A stretch of 6,066 nucleotides of DNA from Oscillospiraceae bacterium. GTDB taxonomy: Bacteria > Bacillota > Clostridia > Oscillospirales > Oscillospiraceae. The DNA is taken from the NCBI GenBank assembly GCA_029065305.1, contig JAIEIQ010000357.1:1-6066 (forward strand). Direction: 5' to 3'. A program made the position numbers and the translations under genes. Of the stretch, positions 1 to 4,847 are shown in pieces. The first letter of the stretch is position 1; each line of letters starts with the position of its first letter. The notes under the pieces were generated by a model. That model was not told the DNA's origin, did no database searches, and saw only the letters and a list, made by a program, of their open reading frames with translations.

Positions 1-1
1 G

Positions 2-412
2 GTCCGGGGCGCGGCGGAGCGGGTGAAGCCGGCGGCGGTGGTGCTGGTGGACGCCCTGGCGGCGCGGAATCTGGACCGTCTGTGCACCACGGTGCAGATC
101 TCGGACACGGGCCTGGTCCCCGGCAGCGGCGTTGGCAACCACCGGATGGCCCTGAACCGGGAGAGCCTGGGGGTGCCGGTGATCTCCATGGGGGTGCCCA
201 CAGTGGTGGAGGCCGCCACCCTGGCCCGGGACCTGCTGGGGGACCGGGAGGCGGAGCCGGAGGCCCTCCGGGGACAGGGACAGCGGCTGTTTGTGACTCC
301 GGACAGCATCGACGCCAAGATCCGGGATCTGGCGAAGCTCATCGGCTACGGCCTGAATCTGGCCCTCCACCCGGGACTGCGGGTGGAGGATCTGACAGCG
401 CTGCTGGAGTAG
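2..412 (+). CDS. gpr: GPR endopeptidase (germination protease), 3' part
   Basis: This is the C-terminal 136 residues of the spore germination protease; the gene enters from the left edge in a frame starting at base 2, and its start codon is not in the window. In the known family, GPR is an aspartic-type protease of the forespore that degrades small acid-soluble spore proteins after germination, freeing DNA and supplying amino acids. Seen in the sequence: the family core VDALAARNLDRLCTTVQISDTG, written here as VDALAARNLDRL followed by TTVQISDTG, then GLVPGSGVGNHR, GVPVISMGVPTVVEAATL, the FVTPDSID stretch and a late GYGLNLALHPG segment, in the order expected of GPR. The protein ends in LTALLE and a TAG stop. 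No terminator follows directly: the 3' end overlaps a convergent gene by 74 bases, and the first good plus-strand terminator is at 891-919. Identification is firm; only the N-terminal part is missing. Confidence 0.93.
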   Translation, partial: VRGAAERVKPAAVVLVDALAARNLDRLCTTVQISDTGLVPGSGVGNHRMALNRESLGVPVISMGVPTVVEAATLARDLLGDREAEPEALRGQGQRLFVTPDSIDAKIRDLAKLIGYGLNLALHPGLRVEDLTALLE

Positions 413-935
413 GCGTCAGCAGGATGTACCCGGCCAGGGCCCGGACCTCCATCCCCGGGCACAGCCGGGCCAGCTCCCCCGCCAGAGCCCCCAGGAGCTG
501 GTTCCGGCTGTGGAGCCGGGTGAGGAGCGCCGCCGCCTCCCCGCCCACGGGAGCGGCGTCCAGGGTGAGAACCACCACTGTCCCGCTTTCGGCCTCCCAC
601 CGCAGGCCCCGATCCAGCAGCGCCGCCGGAATCCCGGCTTCCAGCAGATCCGCCGCCGTCCCCCGGAGGACGCGCCGGTAGAGCGTTTCGCTGATATTGG
701 GGTACTGGCAGGAGACGGCAGCGGCCCCATCCCCCTGCGTGGGCAGCTGGACGGTGAGAAACCCGGGTCCGCCCAGGGCCGGGTCCGCCATGATACGATT
801 CAGACTGTCGATGGCGGACAGCAGCGCGCCGCCCTCCCTCTCCAGCCAGCGGCTGGCGACAGTCTTTCCGTCAATCGGTTTTTCAGGGGGATCCGCCGGC
901 TTGGACCGGCGGATTTTTTGAAAGATGCTCCACAT
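339..935 (-). CDS. Uncharacterised protein, 198 aa, convergent with gpr
   Basis: I do not recognise this protein. It is coding because its codons show the strong G/C third-position preference of the neighbours, its ATG follows GGGAGGAG (GGAGG four bases from the start), and a near-consensus promoter lies about 30 bases further upstream. The next in-frame ATG is near residue 48, so the start at 935 is preferred. No signal peptide or membrane segment is visible. The N-terminus is short and basic (MWSIFQKIRRSK), followed by a helical-looking region (about 27-50), a mixed middle containing SETLYRRVLRG and AADLLEAGIPAALLDRG (about 83-110), a strand-like WEAESGTVVVLTLD (about 113-126), and an Ala/Leu-rich helical part to about residue 165. 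The last 24 or so residues (PPPAVPGGGPDSGRSR) are low complexity and lie antisense to the end of gpr. Conservation of the body but not the tail would suggest the stop moved into gpr by read-on. Function is unknown; it is probably cytoplasmic. Confidence 0.75.
   Translation of the reverse strand: MWSIFQKIRRSKPADPPEKPIDGKTVASRWLEREGGALLSAIDSLNRIMADPALGGPGFLTVQLPTQGDGAAAVSCQYPNISETLYRRVLRGTAADLLEAGIPAALLDRGLRWEAESGTVVVLTLDAAPVGGEAAALLTRLHSRNQLLGALAGELARLCPGMEVRALAGYILLTPTPAALSDPPPAVPGGGPDSGRSR
891..919 (+). terminator. Plus-strand intrinsic terminator inside the 5' end of the minus-strand gene
   Basis: A perfect 9-base stem (ATCCGCCGG / CCGGCGGAT) with a 6-base loop (CTTGGA) is followed by a run of T (914-919, the first T also closing the stem). 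Oriented rightward it is a textbook Rho-independent terminator. Read leftward there is no T run, so it should not stop the minus-strand gene that contains it (about codons 6-15). It is the first convincing terminator downstream of gpr on that strand, so it may end gpr transcripts with a long 3' tail, or protect the HTH promoter region from read-through. Chance formation in coding DNA is possible. Confidence 0.6.
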
Positions 936-967
936 AGCTCCTCCCGGGAAATTTTCTTTTAGAATCC

Positions 968-996
968 ATTATAGTATTCTTTTAGGCATTTTGCAA
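968..996 (-). promoter_or_regulatory. Promoter of the uncharacterised minus-strand gene
   Basis: Read leftward: -35 TTGCAA (996-991), a 17-base spacer, and a perfect -10 TATAAT (973-968). The expected transcription start is near 961, giving a leader of about 25 bases that carries the GGGAGGAG ribosome binding site. This is a typical housekeeping sigma-type promoter. Its -35 is self-complementary and also serves the candidate rightward promoter of the HTH gene. Confidence 0.7.
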
Positions 997-1018
997 GGGG
1001 GAATGTTATCTGTAAGAT
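991..1018 (+). promoter_or_regulatory. Candidate promoter of the HTH regulator gene
   Basis: Read rightward: -35 TTGCAA (991-996), a 16-base spacer, and -10 TAAGAT (1013-1018); each hexamer matches the consensus at 4 of 6 positions. The -10 lies inside the inverted repeat 1005-1021. A start near 1025 would give a very short leader that begins at the GGAGGG ribosome binding site, which is a weakness of this call. No better rightward promoter is visible between 936 and 1041. Confidence 0.45.
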
Positions 1019-1021
1019 AAC
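1005..1021. promoter_or_regulatory. Inverted-repeat operator candidate upstream of the HTH gene
   Basis: Perfect 7-base arms GTTATCT and AGATAAC are separated by GTA. The site sits 20 bases before the HTH start codon and overlaps the candidate -10 hexamer. Small Xre-family repressors typically bind such short dyads as dimers next to their own gene, so autorepression is the natural inference. The site is 9 bases from the -35 shared with the divergent promoter, so it could also affect the leftward gene. No binding is shown by the sequence itself. Confidence 0.5.
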
Positions 1022-1041
1022 GTTGGAGGGAGCTGAGAGAA

Positions 1042-1353
1042 ATGGAAACGGATTTGCGGCAGCTGGGGGAGGCCATCCGGGCGGCGCGGATGAAGAAGGG
1101 CCTGACCCAGGAGGCGCTGGCGGAGCGGCTGGACATCACGCCGATCCATCTGAAAAATATAGAGGGGCACCGGCGGCTTCCGTCGGTACCCCTGCTGTTT
1201 GAGCTGATGAAAATTCTGGATCTGTCGGTGGACGAGCTGGTGTTCCCGGAGCGGCGGGAGGAGGGCGTGATCCACACCGGCGGACTGCGCCCCGCCGAGG
1301 CGGAGGCCCTGGAGCGGCTGGTGGATGTGATGCGGGAGAGGGAGAATATGTGA
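1042..1353 (+). CDS. Xre-family helix-turn-helix transcriptional regulator (HTH_3)
   Basis: A 103-residue DNA-binding protein. Residues about 8-66 form a Cro/C1-type HTH_3 domain: LGEAIRAARMKKGLTQEALA gives helices 1 and 2, and DITPIHLKNIEGHRRLPSV gives the recognition helix and following turn, then LLFELMKILDLSVDELVF closes the five-helix fold. The family motif GLTQEALAERLDI...L..IE..RR.PS is clear. Residues 81-103 (LRPAEAEALERLVDVMRERE) are predicted as a charged C-terminal helix, probably for dimerisation. The ATG is preceded by GGAGGG at 1025-1030, a rather long spacing of 11 bases. Regulators of this compact form are common both in Firmicute chromosomes and in integrative elements, but no element genes are visible here. 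The inverted repeat just upstream suggests autoregulation, perhaps also of the divergent gene or the downstream lipoprotein; targets are inferred, not shown. Base composition matches the GC-rich backbone, unlike the next gene. Confidence 0.88.
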   Translation: METDLRQLGEAIRAARMKKGLTQEALAERLDITPIHLKNIEGHRRLPSVPLLFELMKILDLSVDELVFPERREEGVIHTGGLRPAEAEALERLVDVMRERENM

Positions 1354-1371
1354 AAATGCGCAAAAATACGG

Positions 1372-1400
1372 TTGACAAAGTTTAGAAAATATGGTATTAT
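1372..1400 (+). promoter_or_regulatory. Strong extended promoter of the lipoprotein gene
   Basis: Perfect -35 TTGACA (1372-1377), a 17-base spacer, and -10 TATTAT (1395-1400; 5 of 6), preceded by TGG, which makes an extended -10 (TGN). The expected start is about 1407. It begins 19 bases after the HTH stop codon, so the lipoprotein gene is probably its own transcription unit rather than the second gene of the HTH operon. Confidence 0.8.
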
Positions 1401-1406
1401 TTCCAA

Positions 1407-1496
1407 AAAAGAGGGATGGAGCTATACTAACACAGTAGACAGCTAGTAGAAACCGATGAGCTTGGAATCACCTTTGGCTGAGATTGTGAGGTTACT
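1407..1496 (+). other. Leader (5' UTR) of the lipoprotein gene
   Basis: About 90 bases between the predicted transcription start and the ATG at 1497. It is stop-rich in all frames. A possible ribosome binding site (GTGAGG, 1486-1491) lies 5 bases before the ATG. I see no recognisable riboswitch class. A four-base ACCT (1470-1473) could pair with AGGT (1489-1492) over the ribosome binding site, but this is too short to be convincing. The length is more than a simple leader needs, so an unrecognised control element is possible. Confidence 0.35.
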
Positions 1497-2015
1497 ATGA
1501 AAATTCGCAGGAGAATTTCGATTTTGCTGATATGGAGTGTACTATTGCTGTGCGGATGTTCTAATAGGGAAGTCGATCCGGCAGCAGCACCTGTGAAAAG
1601 CACGGTCATATGCAATGACACATTTCGCATTACATGTACATCCGGCCAGTATGAATATAATTCCAAAGAGATACAAAAAGAGGATCCTTTCAATTTTGAA
1701 TTGCAGCTTGAATATATTGGAGAGGAACCAAGTGTAACCATCTGGCGCAGCGAATCAATTGGCGGAATTGAAATGCTCTATGCCAATAGGGAATCTGTGC
1801 TTCCGTTAGTTATAGGAGACACTTTGGGCAGTACAGAATTGAAAAAAGGGGAAGTCTATACCATTTATACATGGACAGGTTCCAGCGAGTATGAGCACGT
1901 GGGAGGATTCTCCTGCGGAAATTATATTGCCTTTGCATGTGTTGATTTCGACTATGGAGAAAACGCGGAAGAAAGTGTCCGCTGCGTTCTTGAGATGCCG
2001 TTTGTAATTGTGTAG
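1497..2015 (+). CDS. Predicted lipoprotein, unrecognised, AT-rich gene
   Basis: A 172-residue protein with a clear lipoprotein signal peptide: a positive N-terminus (MKIRRR), a hydrophobic core (ISILLIWSVLLL) and a lipobox-like L-C-G-C, so Cys21 would be lipid-modified and the mature protein anchored on the outer face of the membrane. The mature part has no membrane segment. It contains five further cysteines (39, 47, 140, 148, 163), which could form disulfides, and many beta-type stretches, for example TFRITCTSGQYEY and KGEVYTIYTWTGSSEYEHVGG; a small beta-sandwich is likely. I do not recognise a family. The ATG follows GTGAGG and starts exactly at the signal peptide. Codon use differs from the neighbours: the first coding line counts 24 G/C in 60 bases, against roughly two thirds or more in thiI, so recent acquisition or relaxed selection is plausible. 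It has its own strong promoter and terminator, so it stands as an isolated cargo-like gene. Confidence 0.8.
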   Translation: MKIRRRISILLIWSVLLLCGCSNREVDPAAAPVKSTVICNDTFRITCTSGQYEYNSKEIQKEDPFNFELQLEYIGEEPSVTIWRSESIGGIEMLYANRESVLPLVIGDTLGSTELKKGEVYTIYTWTGSSEYEHVGGFSCGNYIAFACVDFDYGENAEESVRCVLEMPFVIV

Positions 2016-2109
2016 TATTTAACAAAAATTTTCCGAATAAAAATATCCTTTACCCAATTAATGATTACAAAAATTATGTGCAATTTGAAGCGGTGAAGAC
2101 TCTCATTGA

Positions 2110-2145
2110 AGAGGAGCGGCCCCCGGGGGCCGCTCCTCTAATTTT
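2110..2145 (+). terminator. Intrinsic terminator after the lipoprotein gene
   Basis: A 30-base perfect palindrome (2110-2139) reads AGAGGAGCGGCCCCC and then its exact reverse complement, so the RNA folds into a stem of up to 15 pairs (13 with a four-base loop). It is followed by AATTTT, a short T run on the plus strand; the minus-strand side has no T run. It lies 95 bases after the lipoprotein stop, across an AT-rich stretch (2016-2109) in which I see no gene. It insulates the lipoprotein unit from the thiI promoter. Confidence 0.85.
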
Positions 2146-2169
2146 GTGAAAGGATATCCCGCCTGTCTC

Positions 2170-2198
2170 TGGACAATCTCCCCGTCATGGGCTATAAT
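2170..2198 (+). promoter_or_regulatory. Promoter of the thiI-cinA operon
   Basis: -35 TGGACA (2170-2175; 5 of 6), a 17-base spacer, and a perfect -10 TATAAT (2193-2198). The predicted start near 2205 gives a leader of about 26 bases, carrying AAAGGA (2216-2221) nine bases before the thiI ATG. No operator or riboswitch is visible, which fits constitutive expression. Confidence 0.8.
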
Positions 2199-2230
2199 AG
2201 TCCGGAAGAACGGGGAAAGGAACCTTTGCT

Positions 2231-3403
2231 ATGAATGAAATCATCCTGCTCAAGCTGGGGGAGGTGGTCCTCAAGGGCCTCAACCGGCGGAGCTTTGAGG
2301 ACAAGCTGCTCTCCAATATCCGCCGCCGCCTCCAGCACTGCGGCGGCTTCCACATCTACTCCAAGCAGAGCACCATCTACGTGGAGCCCCAGAGGGAGGA
2401 CTGCGATCTGGAGGGGGCCTACGCCGCCTGCAAGCAGGTCTTCGGCATCATCGCCGCCACCCGGGCCCGGTCCTGCCCCAAGGACAAGGACGCCATCTTC
2501 CACTGCGCGAAGCACTACCTGGACCGGGAGCTGCGGGCGGCGAAAACCTTCAAGGTGGAGACGAAGCGGGCGGACAAGCAGTTCCCCATGAACAGCATGG
2601 AGATCTCTCAGTATGTAGGGGGCCTGCTCCACGAGGAGTACCCCCATCTGAAGGTGGATGTCCACAAGCCGGAGCTGTGCGTTCACGTGGAGGTCCGGGA
2701 GAAGGCCGCCTACGTCCACGGACCCAGCCAGCCCGGCGCCGGGGGCCTGCCCATCGGCATGGGTGGCACGGCGGTGAGCCTGCTGAGCGGCGGCATCGAC
2801 AGCCCGGTGTCCTCCTACATGATCGCCAAGCGGGGGGTCCAGCTGGAGCTGGTCCACTTCTTCTCCCCGCCCTACACCTCCCGGCAGGCCCTGGACAAGG
2901 TCCAGCAGCTGGCAAGGGAGCTGGCGCCCTGGTGCGGGCGGATGAAGCTGCATATCGTCCCCTTCACGGAGATCCAGGAGGCCATCCGGCGGGACTGCCC
3001 GGAGGAGTATTTCACCCTCATCATGCGCCGGTTCATGATGCGCCTGGCCGAACAGGTGGCGAAGCGGACGGGGGCCAAGGCCCTGGTCACCGGCGAGAGC
3101 CTGGGTCAGGTGGCCAGCCAGACCATGGACGCCCTGGCGGTGTCCGACGCGGCCTGCTCCCTGCCGGTGTTGCGGCCTGTCATCGGGATGGATAAGCAGG
3201 AGATCGTGCTCATCTCCCGGCGGATCGGGACCTTTGAGACATCCATTCTCCCCTACGAGGACTGCTGCACGGTCTTCACCCCCCGGCACCCCAGGACCCA
3301 CCCGGTGCTGGAGGATGTCGTCGGGTTTGAAAGCGCGCTGGATATCGAGGGGCTGACCCAGAGGGCCATGGACGGCATCGAGCGGGTCACCATCAATCTA
3401 TAA
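2231..3403 (+). CDS. thiI: tRNA 4-thiouridine synthase ThiI (tRNA sulfurtransferase)
   Basis: A 390-residue protein, the usual length of ThiI without a C-terminal rhodanese domain. In the known family it uses ATP to adenylate U8 of tRNA and then inserts sulfur to give 4-thiouridine, a near-UV sensor; some family members also supply sulfur for the thiazole of thiamine. Seen here: an N-terminal ferredoxin-like region (1-60, starting EIILLKLGEVVLKGLNR), a THUMP RNA-binding domain (about 60-165, with FKVETKRADKQFP), and a PP-loop ATPase domain with SGGIDSPV at 186-193 that grips ATP. Further conserved blocks are VTGESLGQVASQT (286-298) and PYEDCCTVFTPRHP (341-354), whose cysteines 345-346 match the position used in sulfur transfer. 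Rhodanese-less members depend on a partner cysteine desulfurase, often encoded next door; none is adjacent here. The gene starts after its own promoter and is followed 19 bases later by cinA, so the two are probably one transcript. Confidence 0.96.
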   Translation: MNEIILLKLGEVVLKGLNRRSFEDKLLSNIRRRLQHCGGFHIYSKQSTIYVEPQREDCDLEGAYAACKQVFGIIAATRARSCPKDKDAIFHCAKHYLDRELRAAKTFKVETKRADKQFPMNSMEISQYVGGLLHEEYPHLKVDVHKPELCVHVEVREKAAYVHGPSQPGAGGLPIGMGGTAVSLLSGGIDSPVSSYMIAKRGVQLELVHFFSPPYTSRQALDKVQQLARELAPWCGRMKLHIVPFTEIQEAIRRDCPEEYFTLIMRRFMMRLAEQVAKRTGAKALVTGESLGQVASQTMDALAVSDAACSLPVLRPVIGMDKQEIVLISRRIGTFETSILPYEDCCTVFTPRHPRTHPVLEDVVGFESALDIEGLTQRAMDGIERVTINL

Positions 3404-3422
3404 AAAAGAATCGAGGCAGGCT

Positions 3423-4673
3423 ATGAGAGCGGAACTGATCGCGGTTGGAACGGAGCTGCTGCTGGGGAACATCGCCAACACCGACGCCCAGATGATCTCC
3501 GAAGGGCTCAGCGCCCTGGGCATCACGGTCCACCACCACACGGTGGTGGGGGACAACCCGGAGCGGCTGGCGGAGGCCCTGGAGACGGCCCGGAGGCGGG
3601 CGGACATCATCATCACCACCGGCGGGCTGGGACCCACCTACGACGATCTGACCAAGCAGACCATCTGCAAAACCTTCGGCCGGGAGCTGGAGCTCCACGA
3701 GGATATCCTGGAGGAGATCAAAACCTGGTTTGAAACCAAGCTGGGCCGGAAGATGACGGACAACAACATCCAGCAGGCCATGCTGCCGGTGAACTGCACC
3801 GTCTTCGACAACCCGGTGGGCACCGCGCCGGGGTGCGCCTTTGAGGAGGACGGGGTCCATGTGCTGATGCTGCCGGGACCGCCCTTTGAGTGCCGGTACA
3901 TGTTTGAGCACAAGGCCGCGCCCTATCTGGAAAGGCTCACCGACGGGGTCATCGTCAGCCACGAGCTTCGGATCTACGGCATGGGGGAGAGCGCTGTAGA
4001 GGAGGCTCTACACGAGCCCATGACCCGGCTGTCCAACCCCACCCTGGCCCCCTACGCCAAGACCAACGAGTGCCTGGTCCGTGCCACCGCCAAGGCGGAC
4101 ACCCGGGAGCAGGCCGAGGAGATGCTCCGGCCCCTGATGGACGAGGTGAAGGGCATCCTGGGGGATGTGGTCTACGGCGTGGACGTGGGGAGCATCGAGG
4201 AGGTCGTGTCCGATCTGCTGCGGGAGCGGGGCCTGACCCTCTCGGCGGCGGAGAGCTGCACCGGCGGGCTCATCGCCAAGCGGATGACGGATCTGCCCGG
4301 GGCGTCGAAGGTCTTCCGGGGCGGCGTGGTGAGCTACACCGACGACGTGAAGGCCGGTGTGCTGGGGGTGAACCGGGCGCTGCTGGCCGGGTGCGGCGCG
4401 GTCAGCGAGCCGGTGGCCCGGGCCATGGCCGAGGGGTGCCGGAAGGTCTGCGGCAGTGATCTGGCGGTGTCCGTCACCGGCGTGGCTGGACCGGACAGCG
4501 ACGAGCGGGGAAACCCGGTGGGCACGGTGTACATCGCCCTGGCCTCGGCGGAGGGGACCATCTGCAAGGAGCTCTCCTGCGGGAAGGGCCGGGGACGGGA
4601 CCGGGTGCGGACAGCCGCCGCCCACAGCGCCTTCGATATGATACGGCGGCAGCTGCTGGGACTGACAATGTAA
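3423..4673 (+). CDS. cinA: CinA family protein (competence/damage-inducible protein A; NMN deamidase domain)
   Basis: A full-length two-domain CinA, 416 residues. The N-terminal molybdopterin-binding-like domain (about 1-170) shows the hallmark TTGGLGPTYDDLTKQT (65-80), the start ELIAVGTELLLGNIANT, and VGTAPGCAFE plus MLPGPPFECRYMF (132-161). The C-terminal CinA/PncC domain (about 258-416) shows LSAAESCTGGLIAK (273-286), the GGVVSYTDDVKAGVLGV block (300-316), AVSEPVARAMAEG and SVTGVAGPDSDE (350-361) with NPVGTVYIAL. In the known family the C-terminal domain deamidates nicotinamide mononucleotide to nicotinate mononucleotide, recycling NAD breakdown products; the N-terminal domain has been assigned ADP-ribose pyrophosphatase activity in some members. 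The name reflects co-induction with competence genes in streptococci, which need not apply here. The ATG follows GAGG (3413-3416) by six bases. It sits 19 bases after thiI with no promoter between, so it is co-transcribed. No truncation or missing motif is seen. Confidence 0.95.
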   Translation: MRAELIAVGTELLLGNIANTDAQMISEGLSALGITVHHHTVVGDNPERLAEALETARRRADIIITTGGLGPTYDDLTKQTICKTFGRELELHEDILEEIKTWFETKLGRKMTDNNIQQAMLPVNCTVFDNPVGTAPGCAFEEDGVHVLMLPGPPFECRYMFEHKAAPYLERLTDGVIVSHELRIYGMGESAVEEALHEPMTRLSNPTLAPYAKTNECLVRATAKADTREQAEEMLRPLMDEVKGILGDVVYGVDVGSIEEVVSDLLRERGLTLSAAESCTGGLIAKRMTDLPGASKVFRGGVVSYTDDVKAGVLGVNRALLAGCGAVSEPVARAMAEGCRKVCGSDLAVSVTGVAGPDSDERGNPVGTVYIALASAEGTICKELSCGKGRGRDRVRTAAAHSAFDMIRRQLLGLTM

Positions 4674-4686
4674 GATTTTTCTGCGG

Positions 4687-4745
4687 GGCGCGACGACCTG
4701 ACCTCCCGCCGGCTCTCCGGCGGCGCTGTGCCGGGCCGCCGCGCC
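4687..4745 (+). other. GC-rich structured stretch after cinA, possible terminator
   Basis: A perfect 7-base stem (CCGCCGG 4706-4712 / CCGGCGG 4717-4723, loop CTCT) lies inside a longer possible pairing of GGCGCG (4687-4692) with CGCGCC (4740-4745). No T run follows, so this is not a standard Rho-independent terminator. A T run does occur just after the cinA stop (4676-4680), but no convincing stem precedes it. The stretch may end the thiI-cinA transcript inefficiently, or it may be part of an untranslated RNA structure. Confidence 0.3.
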
Positions 4746-4773
4746 TTGACAATAGAGGGGAATCTGCCAAAAT
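4746..4773 (+). promoter_or_regulatory. Candidate promoter of malQ
   Basis: Perfect -35 TTGACA (4746-4751), a 16-base spacer ending in TGC, and a weak -10 CAAAAT (4768-4773; 4 of 6). The TGC makes it an extended -10, which can offset the weak hexamer. The predicted start is near 4780, giving a leader of about 68 bases. A competing reading is TTTACA (4779-4784), 17 bases, TAAGAT (4802-4807), with a start near 4814. I cannot choose firmly between them. Confidence 0.4.
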
Positions 4774-4783
4774 CGCCCTTTAC

Positions 4784-4809
4784 AGGAGGCGGTTTCAATG
4801 GTAAGATAA
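4784..4809 (+). other. Possible three-codon leader minigene (Met-Val-Arg-stop)
   Basis: A perfect Shine-Dalgarno AGGAGG (4784-4789) is followed after 8 bases by ATG GTA AGA TAA (4798-4809). This is a better ribosome site than that of malQ itself (AGAGAG, 4835-4840). It lies 38 bases before the malQ start, so it may tune malQ translation, mark a relic of a lost gene start, or be chance. It is transcribed only if the upstream promoter candidate (4746-4773) is the one used. Confidence 0.25.
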
Positions 4810-4847
4810 TGTGAAAACCCCAAATTTGAAAAGAAGAGAGTGATTTC

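Noticed and set aside
82..962. Plus-strand open frames overlapping gpr and the minus-strand unknown gene (82-681 and 510-962)
   Set aside because: Their composition is typical of GC-rich shadow frames (Pro/Arg/Ala/Gly). The minus-strand gene has the promoter, ribosome site and codon bias.
969..1406. Minus-strand open frame opposite the HTH gene
   Set aside because: It is Ser/Arg-rich shadow sequence; the plus strand carries a clear HTH_3 domain with an upstream ribosome site.
1416..1430. Tiny leader peptide Met-Glu-Leu-Tyr in the lipoprotein leader
   Set aside because: The GAGGG abuts the ATG without spacing, so ribosome initiation is implausible; there is no other support.
1042..2015. HTH regulator plus lipoprotein as a toxin-antitoxin or defence pair
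   Set aside because: The second protein carries an export and lipidation signal and has its own promoter and terminator, so there is no operon coupling and no toxin or nuclease motif.
1372..2145. Mobile element explanation for the AT-rich segment
   Set aside because: No integrase, transposase, terminal inverted repeats or target-site duplication can be seen at its edges; only the composition supports transfer.
2192..3301. A 369-codon minus-strand open frame opposite thiI
   Set aside because: It is a mirror frame of thiI, with low-complexity composition and no plausible promoter or ribosome site; thiI motifs are intact on the other strand.
4821..4828. CAAATTTG palindrome before malQ
   Set aside because: An 8-base palindrome in AT-rich DNA is expected by chance, and it matches no promoter element or known operator that I can name.
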